DNA of 64,000 bases from Brienomyrus brachyistius (taxonomy: Eukaryota; Chordata; Actinopteri; Osteoglossiformes; Mormyridae). Positions 25,050-38,127 of the stretch are shown here, piece after piece; position 1 is the stretch's first letter, and every line of letters starts with the position of its first letter. The notes under the pieces were generated by a model. That model did no database searches. It was not told where the DNA came from and worked only from the letters and a program-made list of their open reading frames with translations. Location: positions 28,986,618-29,050,617 of the forward strand of contig NC_064533.1 in NCBI RefSeq assembly GCF_023856365.1, given 5' to 3'. The translations under genes and the position numbers were made by a program.

Positions 25050-25230
25050 CATTAAAATCTATTTATTTAGCAGATGCTTTCATCCAAAGCGTCGTACAAG
25101 CGAAGATCATACAGGAGGGTCAGTGTCTGGGGGAAACGGGGGTTCATGGTCTTGCTCAAAGGCCCTACGGTGACACCACTCTACCAGCCACAGACGTTAA
25201 GCATTGTGCTGCTACGCTACTATCTCCCAC
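25050..25230 (-). mobile_element. tRNA-derived SINE, minus orientation
   Basis: ATTTAGCAGATGCTTTCATC, CAAAGCGTCGTACAAGCG, GGTCTTGCTCAAAGGCCC and a head remnant GTTAAGCATTGTGCTGCTAC. Confidence 0.7.
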
Positions 25231-25734
25231 TCTGAAAAGACAATATTGGCTGCGGGATGAACAGCGTTTACCAGCAGGTGAGATCTCCAGGCTGGGGGAT
25301 GCGGGCACCAGGGAATGTCCGAGGTCTGTCTGGGATTTGTCACAAAAGGAAACCAAGACACCTGTGAAGAAAAAAAGGGGGGAGGGGATTATATGGGCTC
25401 ATTAATGTAACCGTCTTTATTTAGACATTTAGGTTTAGAAATGAGTCATTTGAATCTTTCACGATCCAACTTTTTACTTCTGCATATCCAGGAAGTGCTA
25501 GCATCCAATGGCACGAACTCAGCACTTATAGAAAACCAGGAAGCTGGACAAGAACCGACGCTGTACTGAAAAGTACACTGCAGTGTCAACTGATCAAAAG
25601 ATAAAAACCTGATCTCTGCGCGTTGCTATGGGATCTACTGCATCAGGAATCATTATCCATATCGGTTTATGCTTTTACTGGATATATGAAGAATATATTT
25701 AACAGGACATACTGCCACAAATTCTAATTTAATT

Positions 25735-25915
25735 TACATTTATTTATCTATCAGACACTTTTGTCCAAAGCAAGATACAACTGAGAAAGCAAGGTCAGTC
25801 AGTCCCTGGAGCAATTGGGGTTAAGAGTCTTACTTAAGGCCTCAACAATGACGTCACTCTGCCAAACATGGAATTTGAACCATCTATCTTTCAACCAATC
25901 AAAAGCACAGCATCC
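25735..25915 (-). mobile_element. tRNA-derived SINE, minus orientation
   Basis: TTTATCTATCAGACACTTTT, GTCCAAAGCAAGATACAACT, GGAGCAATTGGGGTTAAGAG and GGAATTTGAACCATC (B-box region) match the copy at 25050. Confidence 0.7.
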
Positions 25916-26529
25916 TAACATGGTGAGCGACACGCAAGTGTATTGCGTACATCCGTACTGATAGCTCAGAGTTCACAGTAAAAAGCAAAACTGCAACAAA
26001 ATTAATAAGTTCAAATAACTAAATTAGCTATGAAAAGTGAAAGGTCAGTCCAAGGTTAAGATTTGTAAATGTTAGCCTAGCAGGACTGTCCCTTTTCTAG
26101 TGATTTAATAAGGCAGCAACAATTTAGACATGATCCAAACCGCTGCTGGGACCGAGCTGCGCTCATGTACAATTTTCTTCCATTTCGTTTGTTTGAGGCG
26201 GCCAGCTGTCAGTCAGAAAATACGAGGCCTGCTCAGCAATATACATGAGCTGTCTGAGAGACACCGCAAATCACCTCCACGCATGCGATCTGTTGATTCG
26301 GATTCCCCATCTCTAAGAACTTCCAACTTCCATATGGTGCCTCAGAGTGCATTTCCTCTATCATAGCAATAATTTTTAAAAATCACAAATAGGCAAATCT
26401 TTGCAGCAGTCAATCAGTATATCAGTAGTAGTTATACAAGAGTCTACACCAATTAGTGAACACATCAAGAGTTGGGAGGTTTGATCCATGGAGGACTTCA
26501 GGACACAATATTTTCCTTATTTTCACTTG

Positions 26530-26695
26530 TGTATTTAGATATTTAACGGATGCTTTTGTCCAAAGCAACATACAAGCACGGATTAGAGACCAGGAACCAT
26601 TAGGGTTGTGGGTCTTACTCAAGAATTCAATGGTGACGACAGGATTTGAACCGATGACCTTTCGATTACAGGAAATCCTAACCCACAAGGTCAGA
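26530..26695 (-). mobile_element. tRNA-derived SINE, minus orientation
   Basis: TTTAACGGATGCTTTTGTCC, AAAGCAACATACAAGC, GGATTTGAACCGATGACC and CAGGAAATCCTAACCCACAA. Confidence 0.7.
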
Positions 26696-27767
26696 AACTG
26701 ACAAACTGGGCTACATCCTACCAACGATCCTCTGAGCAGGCATCTCACAGGCCAATATGAAAATAGCACATAGTTCGGTGGACATCGTGGGGTCCTCCAC
26801 AGGAGCCTCTGGATCAGAAACTCAAGACTCAACACAGGAATCCAGCTGTCCACAGCCTCGGGCATCTGATTGGCCGCCGCAGCCCACAAGAAGAGAACAG
26901 AGGCACATTATAGGAGCCAGCTGCGACCCCCTGCCTACCCGCCTCCCCCATACCCACCAGAGGGCTCCTGGCCAGGAAGAGCCCCTAAATTTATCAGGAG
27001 AAGGAGCTCACATGAGAGTAAGGTACAGAGTGTCAATCCCACCTCCATGTTCGCAGCAGGAAGATTCCGAGGCGAGAGAAAAAGCACAATAAAAGGATGG
27101 ATGAAGAAGAGAGAGTGAGAGAATGGGTGTTGGCGTTTATCTGGCCACTCATTGGTCAGCCTTAATGAACGGAAGAGCTGTTCGCTGGACGAGATGAGAA
27201 CACTGTGTACAAAGGGCTGTGAGCGGTCAGGGGACTCCCTTTCAACGCTTCTTTGAGTTCCTAGCAAACGAGTGCAGCGTGGACGCCGACGGCGGGGAGG
27301 TGGCGAGCAAAGGGGCCCGTCTGATTTACAGAGGGGCGTTAAAATACAAAAGCCTGTTCAGGGGTGATCACTCACCCTGAATACTAAAATGCTGCACCTG
27401 CTCCCCAACAAGGGCAAGCTTCACAGCTGTTCACCAGCCTAAAACAAACAGCATCACTGAGGGAAATATTCAGGAAGGCACATACGCTATACCACAACGG
27501 AAATACTTTAATATCCCAAGTTTCCTTCGAATGAGTTGTAATTCTTGGCACTGCAGTGTGTACGTAACACAAAAAAAACAAAATGTCTCATCCTGCAAGA
27601 GAATTAGGACAGTGTTCCTAATTACATTTTTTTTTCTTTTTCTTAAACTCAGACAAGGAAAAGGCATCGGGAATCGCTACTGAAACAAAGGTAATAATGA
27701 TCGAGCATCAAAGCTGTCCGGGGGAAAACCATGTCAACGGCTTTGCATTGTGACTTTTTAAAGCCAT

Positions 27768-27870
27768 TTGTAATCCACCCATCTCCCATAGCTCCTTATC
27801 CAGCACGGCACTGCAGAGAGCCTGGCGTCTATCCCAGGAAGTGCAGGCAGGGAACACCCTGCATGGGGCG
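27768..27870 (-). mobile_element. Fragment of the (GGAT)n-type dispersed repeat
   Basis: TATCCAGCACGGCACTGCAG, CTATCCCAGGAAGTGCAGGC and GCATGGGGCGCCAGGCC are recognisable. Similar short fragments occur at 15930-16022, 20190-20300 and 36000-36115. Confidence 0.55.
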
Positions 27871-27977
27871 CCAGGCCGTTTGTGTCTTTCATTATAAATG
27901 TGCTAAAACACAGAGCAATTCATTTTGCTAATGCAATAAAAAAGCAATAATAAAAAGCACTACAGAGACGTCACATG

Positions 27978-28180
27978 CTCTAAAGGAGCGTTTCTCAACA
28001 CAGTCCTCGGGGACCCCCAGACAGTCCACATTTTTTGCACCCTCCCAGTTCCCAGTGCACCTGAACCAAACAGTCAAGAACAAACCTAACAATCAAGAAC
28101 ACTGAATACCTGGTAGAGGCAGCAAAAATGTGGCTGTTTTGGGGTCCCTGATGACTTGGTTGAGAAACACAGCCCTAAAG
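27978..28180. mobile_element. Palindromic hAT-type element (TTTCTCAACC family)
   Basis: CTCTAAAG (27978-27985) and CCCTAAAG (28173-28180) flank an element whose left arm reads GTTTCTCAACACAGTCCTCG, CCAGACAGTCCACATTTTTT and whose right arm is its inverse, ending GGTTGAGAAACACAG. Confidence 0.8.
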
Positions 28181-28529
28181 AACTTCACATGCAATAAAAA
28201 AGGTCCCTATATCTCCAAAGCTGCCAGGACAAGCAGCCCTGTGCCCTGACAGTGAGCCTCTAGACCTCACAGCTTAGAGCGGGACCTTGCGAAAGGCGTG
28301 GAAGCCGCAATGCGCCCGCAAGAAGCTGCCAGAGCTTCCGCCCAGGGCCCTGTTTCCACATTGACTTCAACGCCACATCGGGCGGGAGTTTAAAGTCACG
28401 GATTGCAAAACCACCGGCCGCATTCCTCTCTGGGCAACAAGTGCTGTGATGCAACTGCAGTGTAGATCTCTGCTCTCCTGCTTGTGCAACTTCAGACAGT
28501 AAACGACCTCCCTGAGATTCTCCAGCCAT

Positions 28530-28640
28530 CTACACTCTCACCGCTTATCCTGGTCAGGCTTGCGGGAGTCTGGAGCCCATCCCAGGCAGGGGCCTGGAGC
28601 CCATCCCAGGCAGCACAGGGAAGAACAGGATGCCAGTCTA
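28530..28640 (-). mobile_element. Fragment of the (GGAT)n-type dispersed repeat with internal duplication
   Basis: CCGCTTATCCTGGTCAGGCT begins the fragment. CTGGAGCCCATCCCAGGCAG then occurs twice in tandem. Confidence 0.6.
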
Positions 28641-30241
28641 CTCAGAAATTCCTTCCAGTCCACATGCTTCCAGCAACATGCTCCAGAGGCTCGGCGTTGG
28701 GGCTAGTTTGGTTTCCCATGGTGGGTTGGGCCCAGATCTGCTATTTTCTCTACTCTGGCCATAATGAAACAGATGGCGTTTGGTGTACAGAACCCTAACC
28801 CTCCATATTAACGTAAGTTATCGAAATTTACAGGATTTAACCACTGAGTTTTGAAGTGACACTCTAAAGATCAGGATCAGAATACTGGGGGGGGGGTTCC
28901 TTACAGTTGCTATAGCTCAGAATAGAAGATGATCTAAAACTGTCATTTCCAGGGGTGCTGATGAAAATCCAGGAGGACAAATCCAGGCAGTTTGCACGCG
29001 ATCAAACTAGAGAGCAGCTGCAAACTACCAGGAATGGGCTGCAAACCCAGTACAGCCACACACAAAGGCAGACAATCCGGGCGAGCATGCAGTGACATAA
29101 CTGGGCTCATAATTCATACAGAGGGGCCAAACTTATCTATAGTCAAGGGAGTGCTGCTAGGGTCAATCAGCTTTCAGTTGGGGCCAATGGTCCTGTAGAT
29201 GGTCTGCAGGGGGTGCATCACCCACACACTGATAACATGGAGAAGGAGAAAGGAAACAGCAGAGACTCCAGCCTGCAGCCACAGTCACGCAGACGTGCAC
29301 GCATGGTGCATATGCCCCCCCCACAGCATTTCCTCTCGCTGAGCTTCAGCTTTGCATTTCATCTCCTGAGCGCAGACCAGCTCTGGGTGAGCAGCTACGT
29401 GTGAATAAGTAGCTTTTTCAATTAACCGATTGACAACCTGGCATTTTCAGAACAAAACGTAAGGGGCTCCAGGAGTCCCATTAAAACACCAAATCCCAAC
29501 CTCATGTTAAAGAGCAAAAAGAAAGTAATTCCAGTTCATTTTTAAAAGTACAACACACAACATTTATACATGCATACCAGGGCATAGTGTGGCAATACAG
29601 ACAATGTACGTAGAATCTCACATGTACAAGGGTGGGTTTGATGTTGCTGCGCTACCCATTCCCACATCCGCCGAGTGTAGTGACTGTTTATGGTCAACAG
29701 GGGGGCTGCAAACCTCAGGGGCCCCACCCAAATCTCATTAAAAGTGAATTCTCATTCAGCTTCTGTGTTTCTAGGAAAAATTACAGGAATAAGATTGTAA
29801 TAAGTCACAAGTACATGCCTTGTAACGAAAACCAATGTTTCCCTCCCACCTCCCAAATAATCAAGAACAAACCAAACGCCAAATACATGGCACAGGTACA
29901 CTGAGGGCTGGAATGGAGCAAAAAATGTGGACAGTCGGGGGGGTGCCTGAGAATTTGCTTGAGAAACGCTGATCTAATAGAAACTCTTCATATCCGTGAT
30001 TTGCAGAGAGATTGCTGGGCACTTTTCACACCATTCAGTCAGTGCTTGACATCTTAAAAAAAAGTGAGAGAATGAATGTTATCAGTTTCTCTGAGCTTCC
30101 AGTCTACTTCCGAGGGATGGGGGGAGTCAGGACACTTTTAGCGACAGAGATGGCAGGTACATCCTCTGCTCACATTGGGCGGTGCTCCTACATTCACTGA
30201 TTCACGCCCCCCCACATCTCGGATTCTTCGCTCTCTACTAC

Positions 30242-30403
30242 GGTTGCAAAGGGGTGGTAAATCTCTGGAAACTTTCCAGAAACTTTCCATTCCGTGGGAC
30301 GTTAAGATGAGGAATTTTGGAAAAATTCCAAGTTTTTGTGGGAATTATTGGGAATATATGGGGATTAACGGAAAAATCCTAGAATTTTTCAACCCTGGCA
30401 CAC
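30242..30403. mobile_element. Dispersed repeat, GAAACTTTCCAG family, copy 2
   Basis: GGAAACTTTCCAGAAACTTT, CCATTCCGTGGGACGTTAAG and GGGAATATATGGGGATTAAC align with the copy at 18975-19138 over about 150 bp with scattered differences. Confidence 0.6.
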
Positions 30404-31060
30404 ATCCCCTCACCCAGACCAGATTTACATCCTTCAGGGCTCCTCCCCCCAGGATATTGTTATAACTTGCACACAGCTGTCAGGAATCCACAAACTGGCA
30501 AAAGTATTAGCCACCTTCTGCAATACGAGGCACGGATGGTTCTTAAAGTAGTTCCAAGACCGTAAGAAGGGGCTTAAAAAGCAGGTAGAGGATGACGGTA
30601 CCTTTGTTTCGACCAATATCCATGACTGTTGCTTAAACCAAATTTCTCCTTCTCATGTTTCCAGACATACTGACAGTAGTATGTCACACGTACAGATAAA
30701 TTACATGCACATTGCAGGACCACCGCCACTGGAAAAAGTGACACGTCCACCACAAATTTAACTCCGCAGCAGTTCTCACACTATCAAGAGGAATTTTTTT
30801 TTAGAGGTGGGGAGCTTATAGGATTTTCAAACCACTGCAAATCAATGCGTCGCTCACAGCATGGTGCGGATCAAAGATCAGATCAGCATTAACTGCCATG
30901 CAAGGAAGCTTGCGATGATGCTGACCCTGGAGGGGTGTGAGAGAGAAGTCAGAGCAAACAGGAAGTGAGAATTTAGACAGCAGTTGCGAGGGTCTGATTA
31001 ATCAGGTTGACACTTTACGAGGCGGAGACAGGCGAACGACAGGGGTAACTGGAAATGTGC

Positions 31061-31062
<2 letters not shown>

Positions 31063-31102
<40 letters not shown>
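31063..31102. repeat. (CA)n microsatellite
   Basis: About 20 CA units in the large cyrib intron. Confidence 0.95.
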
Positions 31103-31103
<1 letters not shown>

Positions 31104-32029
31104 CATGGACTCCTTCACCTGACACTTCTGAATTTCGGAAGCAGCTAGCGGAGAACATGCAAGCCCAGCGCAAAGTGAGCTGGGCTCAGACTTGAATCAG
31201 TCACTGCGATCAACGGAAGCTATGTGCGGCACACACAGAAACAATTTCTGAGTAGTTAATCATCCCATAGAAAGTGGTAAAAGTGCATGTTAAACATTGA
31301 GTAATAATAGAAAGGTAGCTGAAAAATTAGGGTTTCGTTTTCATTTTCTGAAGTGGAAACGTTCACCTAGAAAGATGTTAACCCAGAAAGACCCAGAGGC
31401 CAAAAGGCACTAGAAAAAGAGGATTACTGTTATTACAGCTAACACAGCACCTGCTGCTAATTAGTAATCTCTGTGTAGGTCAGTGTGGATTTCATTTTAA
31501 ATTCACGCTGGAAATATTTATACATGTAATGGATGACTTTATATCCTACACTTCCATGGATGGATGGATGGATTGATGTGCCTTACACTGAACACATCTG
31601 CATGCATCCCTTAGAGCAAATCATCAATATCTCCACAGTGCAAACCTGAGAATCTGACCATAGCATTGCACTGCTCGCTCACAATATTACAGTACACAAG
31701 ATGCTGAGGCCTGACCTGAAACAGGCACAAAGTGGACCATTATAGAGAACTGAACATGAAAGAGGGGGGGATAAATGAATATCAAACCTGTTGAAATAAG
31801 TAGAACATGAGCAGGGATATCACATTGTTCTACTGAGGATTTCAGGGAAGAACCTGCCTATAGCGTGTCAGAAGAAAATAACAGGCACCCAAAGTGACTG
31901 TGATGAGACAGAGACTACGGAACAAAGGCTGAGGAGATGAGGAGATCTCAGATGAAAGTGTGGCCAGATTTGCTATGTGATGACTAGGTTAGAGGTCCAT
32001 GGGATGGCTCTCCTGGAGGTAGAGGGCGT

Positions 32030-32282
32030 GGCTGTGGAAGAGGGGCGGGGGGCGTGGCTGTGGGTGAGGGGCGGGGGGCGTGGCTGTGGGTGAGGGGCGG
32101 GGGGCGCGGCTGCGGGTGAGGGGCGGGGGGCGCGGCTGCGGGTGAGGGGCGGGGGGGGCGCGGCTGCGGGTGAGGGGCGGGGGGCGCGGCTGCGGGTGAG
32201 GGGCGGGGGGCGCGGCTGTCGGTGAGGGGCGGGGGGCGCGGCTGTGGGTGAGGGGCGGGGGACGTGACTGTGGAGGGGTGGG
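32030..32282. repeat. G-rich 26-bp minisatellite
   Basis: The unit is GGGTGAGGGGCGGGGGGCGC followed by GGCTGC, about nine copies with C/T variants at CpG positions (cgtggctgtg versus cgcggctgcg). Runs of four to seven G on the plus strand give strong G-quadruplex potential. Confidence 0.93.
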
Positions 32283-33204
32283 GGGGCTCATCTCAAAAGT
32301 GACAGAATAAATTGAATCATTAAGTAGAATCATCCCAGGACCCTATAAAACAAGCTGACTGATCCCCTCCAGAGTGTGAACTTAGTGCTTCCAGGATAAG
32401 AGTGGGGGGGAGATGAAGCAGTGGTGGCTAATTCGTTATACATCTAACGGACCTCGACACTCAAGCATGGGACCGTTTATGATGGAATTTGGGTCAGCAC
32501 ATTTTTATTGTCATTTAACTTAGCTTGTCTGGTCCAAAATCTATAAACAACTTGTTTAAATTTGTTTCAGTTGTAATGAAGCATTAACTGGGTACAGACA
32601 CTGTAAAGTTTTAGTTTAATATCCAGGATTCTTTAAAAGTGAAAAAGTGCTGCATTTCATAAACTAAAAACATGTGTCAGATTTTATAGTGGCAAAAGGT
32701 TTGACCAATATCTGCTGTTGATGATTTACAACTGTGAATCGCGTGACTGTGATCGCACTGCCTGTCTTACTCTAAGGCAGAGAGCAGAGTGAAAGCTGGG
32801 GGGTGAATTTGATATTTAAGCAAATGAGAGGTAAAGAGAAGGCTTCAGACAGTGCAGCCCTGAGAGGGCGTGGCATGCCCCAGAGTCTGCATCTAAGATT
32901 AACTACAACAGCCTTCTTACTCAGTGTTTACTAACATGGTGCTCACCGAAATATCCAATGAGAATATAAAACTGGTTTCACATAGTGGTGCTCAGCTGGT
33001 TCCTGTTGTGGTCCCTGTCTGATGTAAAGAGAGCCTCATTGTTCCCTTATCTTCATAAATGAACAGGTGAGTGTACCTGAGTGCCACACGCTGTTATCAA
33101 GATGCCAGTCAAAAAACCAAACTTGCAGGGAAATCATGGATTTTAGTTGGTAGTCAACAGTCATGTGACTAAACTGGCCAAAGAGAATTGGAAAAATGTT
33201 TCTC

Positions 33205-33530
33205 TTACTGGGTGAACACTTCAACGGGGGTCTCAAGGAAAATTGGCCTGGGGCGGGGGCACCTCCACTTGACCCAGCCAATTTGAGATGTTTCTCTTAG
33301 CAGGTGTCTGGTATTTTTGATTATTTGGTACAAGATGTGTTGGGAGTTGGAAGGGAACAAATATGAGGCGCATTCACTGCACCGGAACCTTTTTCCGGAA
33401 CCAGGGACTTCTGTCACATTCACACCAGAGGAACTCGGCCTGATTGTACTTCCTCAGGTACTTTTCATTCAGAAACAAAACTACAGGCGAGGCACTTACA
33501 GCAATAAACATGATGACCACAAGCACCGGC
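33205..33530. repeat. Possible non-autonomous DNA transposon remnant
   Basis: GCGCATTCACTGCACCGGAA, CCTTTTTCCGGAACCAGGGA and TTCACACCAGAGGAACTCGG resemble an arm of a dispersed fish element with GGAACC-rich ends. No clear second arm or target duplication is seen. Confidence 0.25.
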
Positions 33531-35674
33531 ACCAACTTGGAAGTTGCGTGGAAGTGCAGAAAACCAGATGCAGTGAAGCAAACACTGAGCAGACGCAATT
33601 ATTTTTGTACCCCAACTACATCAATTAATCAATTAATGGATCAATTAATGGATCAATTAATTTAATGGATTTAATGGATCAATTAATAATTTTTTTGTTT
33701 GCATGTATTTCTATATCGGAAAATTCAATCTCTAAATAATATACTTTTGTCCATTATTGCTGGTGCCAGTGGTGAAACTTGCAAGTGCTTATTAGTGGAA
33801 TAAAGTTACATCATTTCTTTATTCTGTGGAATGCGGAAGATTGATCTGCTGGCTAGATTTAATAGGAATTGTGAACATGTATAAGTAATATAAAGGCATA
33901 CAAGTAAAGTATGAATAAAAGGCTGTGTCCCATTTCGATAATCAAACAAATAACTAAAAAAATGACTTATTTATCCTCCATTGATTTGGATTGGCCGTGT
34001 AGTTCTGTGTGAAAATTATGAGTGAAGTTTAACCTACGAGCTTTTTGCATCTCCCGTGCTTATTTAGCATAAAGGTCCCAGTTCCTGTTGTATGGTGTGG
34101 AAAACGATGCACGAAAGTGGCCAAAAGCTTCAAAAGTTCCAGCTCGAGACGGCCCAGGGACATATAAACCGGGACCAGATTCCAGAACTCTGGTGTAAAA
34201 GTGCATATGAACTGTCTGGAGGTCCCTGAAGACTGGGATGAGGAACACTGGTTTAAGGTTTCAACCTGGGGTTCCTCTGCGATGGTCTATGGGCTCACGG
34301 TGCACTCAGCCCTGGCCGGGACACTGCATAGAGAGATGCTCCTTGCCTCACCTCCTGCTGGATACGCAACGCTGCTTATGCAGCAGGGAGACGGACCCAA
34401 GCATTGATTACCTGAATGCATATTGTTCAGAGAACAGAAAGTAGAAATTAAATTGTATAATAAAATAGTGCAAACAGAGCAAAGCTGTACAATTACTGTT
34501 AAATAAATATACATTAAAAGGGAAAGCAGATGTACTGAATGCTTAAATATAAAAACATATACTGAGATGAGGCCTGTAGTTCCTCAAAAAGCAGATTCTT
34601 CGAGGAGCCCCCCCCCCCCCCCCCTCCCCAACCAGCACTGTCCCTTGCAGTGTCCGCTGACTGTACTCAGGTTTTACCACAATATGAGTCATGTTAAAAG
34701 AATCCAGATGAACCAAACCCTCAGAAGGCTGCAGAGGGCTCCTGACAGTCGAGAAGCACCGCGTTAGCATCGGCTAATAAGGCAGCCTGCCACCATGTCA
34801 AGCAGTTGGGGGGGTTCAAGTCTGTTGCTTTACTATGTGGTTATGTGTCTGGGTTGCCCCTCCCCCCAGTTCCATGGTGTATGAGATTCACTCTTGTGCC
34901 CCGAAGGCGATCAGATGACACCAGCAGTCTCCAGTCTAGCACGCTTTAAGCTAATGGAGCTACCGGTGTGGCTTGTTCCCAAAGCCAATCTGACAGGAAG
35001 TCGAGGATGTCCTCCTAATTTAATCACCTCCTTCCCTTTGAAAGGGGGAAGCAGCAGTTTCACAGTATAAATGACAAACTGGAAGAAACACAGAATTATA
35101 TAGAAACAGAGATCACTCTCCCACACTTGCCATCGGTGCTAATTACTCAGGAGCCACAGATCACAGTGGCTGATAAGTATCCCAGCATGCAACACTTCCC
35201 TGCAACACCTGTCGCATTCAAACTCCAACAGCCCTATGTTGCAGCCTATATATTGCGGTGACATTTACTGACTTCAGCACAGCAAACAAGCATCAGTTTA
35301 ACGAATCCTTTAACAATATTTAGCCTGTGAACCTTTTATAGATCGCCTACGTTGAATGTTTCAAGATACAGATGGACGCAGATCTTCTCTAACGGCCAGT
35401 TCCGCTTTTGCTGTGCTGCGCAGCTGCCTCTGCAACCCAGCTCGGCCAAAACGTCCTGCTACCGTCTGCCCCCACCTTTATCATCACGTGGCAAGGGAGA
35501 AAGCAGTCATTTATAGCCTGTATGCAAAAGGCCGAGCCTTTTTTCATAGCTGTGCTAAGGCTACATGAAAATCCACGACAAGCCAATGGCTGGATTTCCA
35601 AAAGAATACTGATCACATACTTGGAAACACATACATCACTATTAAGAAAACCCAACAGGGCAAGTTAACACAGT

Positions 35675-35850
35675 TTACATTCATTTATCAGATGCCTTTA
35701 CCAAAAGCAATGTATATTTCTTTAGACAGCAGGGTCACTGGGAGGCAAGAGCCTTGCTCAAGGTCCCAGTGCCGAATTCGCTGTGCCAACCCTGGGATTT
35801 AAATGGAGCAACCTAACCCACTGACCCAGCAACTGCACTGATTAGCTTTT
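35675..35850 (-). mobile_element. tRNA-derived SINE, minus orientation
   Basis: TTTACATTCATTTATCAGAT, GCCTTTACCAAAAGCAATGT, GAGCCTTGCTCAAGGTCCCA and AACCTAACCCACTGACCC. Shorter tails of the same family are at 17205-17310, 20030-20155, 20880-20910 and 39720-39790. Confidence 0.65.
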
Positions 35851-36115
35851 GGAATAGACATTTTTTGGAGAAGATTTGGACATTTCATGAAACAAGGAGC
35901 ACCATGATCTACACTGAATAAACAGAAAACTGTGCTCACAAATGGACATTTTGCCGCTCACTCCGTGCTTCTCTGCGTTTCCTCCCACAAACTCTGAGCT
36001 CTCCTAAGCAGGTTTCTGACAGTCTGTCCTGCGATGGTCCATCATGCCATCCAGGGTGTCCCCGTCTTTGTGTTCTGTGCTTCCTGGGACTGACTCCAGA
36101 CTCACCGTGACTCAT

Positions 36116-38097
36116 GGACACATTTTTAAGGAAGACGATTATAAACCTGTCCAAAGCGCCACAGGCAACATACTTCGGCTCAAACTGCTGCTAGTCTATT
36201 TCAGCCATATAGCATAAGCCACATAGCATAAGCTACCTAGCATGCCAATACTGGATAGTCATAAAATACCAAGTTTTTCTCAAAAGAAATTCCCATTGCA
36301 ATACTAAGCAGACTCAAGTCAAAATATTAAATCTCACATCCAAGGGAAATATCAAGCCCATCTCCTCATACGTCTCCATAAAACATAGCACAATATAACA
36401 TATTAGTATGCAGTTATGTAATGACTTATATGAGGATGCGAAGGGAAACTAAAACCTTGCCAATTCAAGACGAACTTCGATAAATCATTCATATTTCCCC
36501 AACAAATGAGGCTTAATGCAAAGGCAAAAGCAGGCCAGGCATTACGTGGATGCAAGCTCAGTGAAGATATACACTTATGCATACATATAAACAGAAACTG
36601 ATCGCTATTAGGAATTTGATTTACTGCGTGTCCAGTTGCTGCCTACATAACTAAAACCACATGCACTTTGCTTAAAAGGCTTCAAACCGATCACAGTTCA
36701 GCGCAGACAGCAGCAATCCGCCACCGGAGAGGAATACCGGGTTTGCTTTGCCTGTACTAATGAGTACGCTGTGTCCTGAGGATGCGAGACACCAGCTGTT
36801 TCGTGAAGTCGCCCGTTATGGAACACCACGACGACATCCGAGCACGATTTAAGTGACCAAAGGGATTCAATGCAGCTTAGATTAAAAGCATCTAAGGACC
36901 CAACACTCAATTAATTTTTAATGCCTTTTCTCTTGAAGCTAGCCAGCTAGCTAGTTAGCTAAACTAGAGGCGGAATGTGGCTGTACAGCTAGCCTGAGTT
37001 TTTATAAGGGCAATTCTGCCAAAGCAATGTGAGGGAGACGGCACCATTTTAGCCCTTAACCACTATGTCACAGGCCAGACAAGGCTAGGTACAAGAAAAT
37101 CGAACAATAACTGTCAACATCACAGCATGAGAATCAGTGCAGGTCAGTAATCATCCCCCCCCAATCTCCCCGCCCCCCCCAGAACCTGCCTCCAACCACC
37201 TGATCCCGGGAAGCATGAGGCGGTGCTTCCTACAAGCCACGGCTCAGGTCCCATTTCCCGTCAAACAGATGGTGAGAGGATAGCAGCATTAACCACAAAT
37301 GGCCTGAGGGGGGCGGTCTCGCTTTCCCCGCTCCACAGGTGCGCGGCTGCGTCCTCTGAGCGTTGCCGTGTAATCAACTCCCCCGTGGACATCACAGAGC
37401 AAGAATGCCCCCCCCTCCCGCCCACATGAAACTGCTCTCATTTTAATCACGACCTCAGCTGTGCAGGGGAAATGATTAAGCTGAGTTCGCTGGTAGACAT
37501 CACCAATGCCATCTCTTCACCCCAGTGACACAGATTGTCTGGTGGGGGCTACAGCTGCGTCGTATTTAAAGCCAAACCGTGTTTATGCCGAAGCCAGTCA
37601 AACACGCGGACGCATGCACGAGACAGGACCCCCCCACGATAATCAGTAAACATACAACCCCATGATCGGGTCAGCGTCCAGCTCGATCTCCCCGTCATAC
37701 TCTGGCCCCCATATTGTTTTCATCCGATTAGCAAATCTAAGGTGGTGCCTCCCTGCTTCAGGAGACATTAATCAGAGTGTGCGGTACTCAGAATGTGCCG
37801 AGAGAGACTGGCAGCGTGTCCTGGTTCGAGGTGGGGGCCGGCATTCCATGCCGGAGTCGTTCTGCCCCAACAGGCTACATTACTCTGCTTTTTGTCGGAC
37901 CGAGTGGAATTCCGCAATTTGTTTAGCCGCTTAGCAGGATCACTCACCTTCAGTGAACATGAACAGGAACATGCAGTCAACAGAGTCAATGGAGGGGGGG
38001 GGCTCCCTCGTCCCACGGCGTGCCAATAGAGGACAGGGAGGCACAGTTGCAAAATTACCACCCTCCTCAGCACACGAGGAAGGATGAGTGGGCAAAT
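36116..38097. other. Non-coding, GC-rich part of large cyrib intron
   Basis: C runs (37147-37180, 37629-37637) and moderate GC at 37140-38400. No exon with supported splice sites found. Confidence 0.4.
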
Positions 38098-38127
38098 CCA
38101 TCCATCCATCCATCCATCCATCCATCC
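38098..38127. repeat. (CATC)n microsatellite
   Basis: Seven CATC units in the large cyrib intron. Similar short blocks occur at 41881-41901, 43346-43359, 56207-56220 and 57123-57142. Confidence 0.9.

Noticed and set aside
31989..32333. Proline-rich 114-codon frame
   Set aside because: Translation of the GC-rich 26-bp minisatellite.
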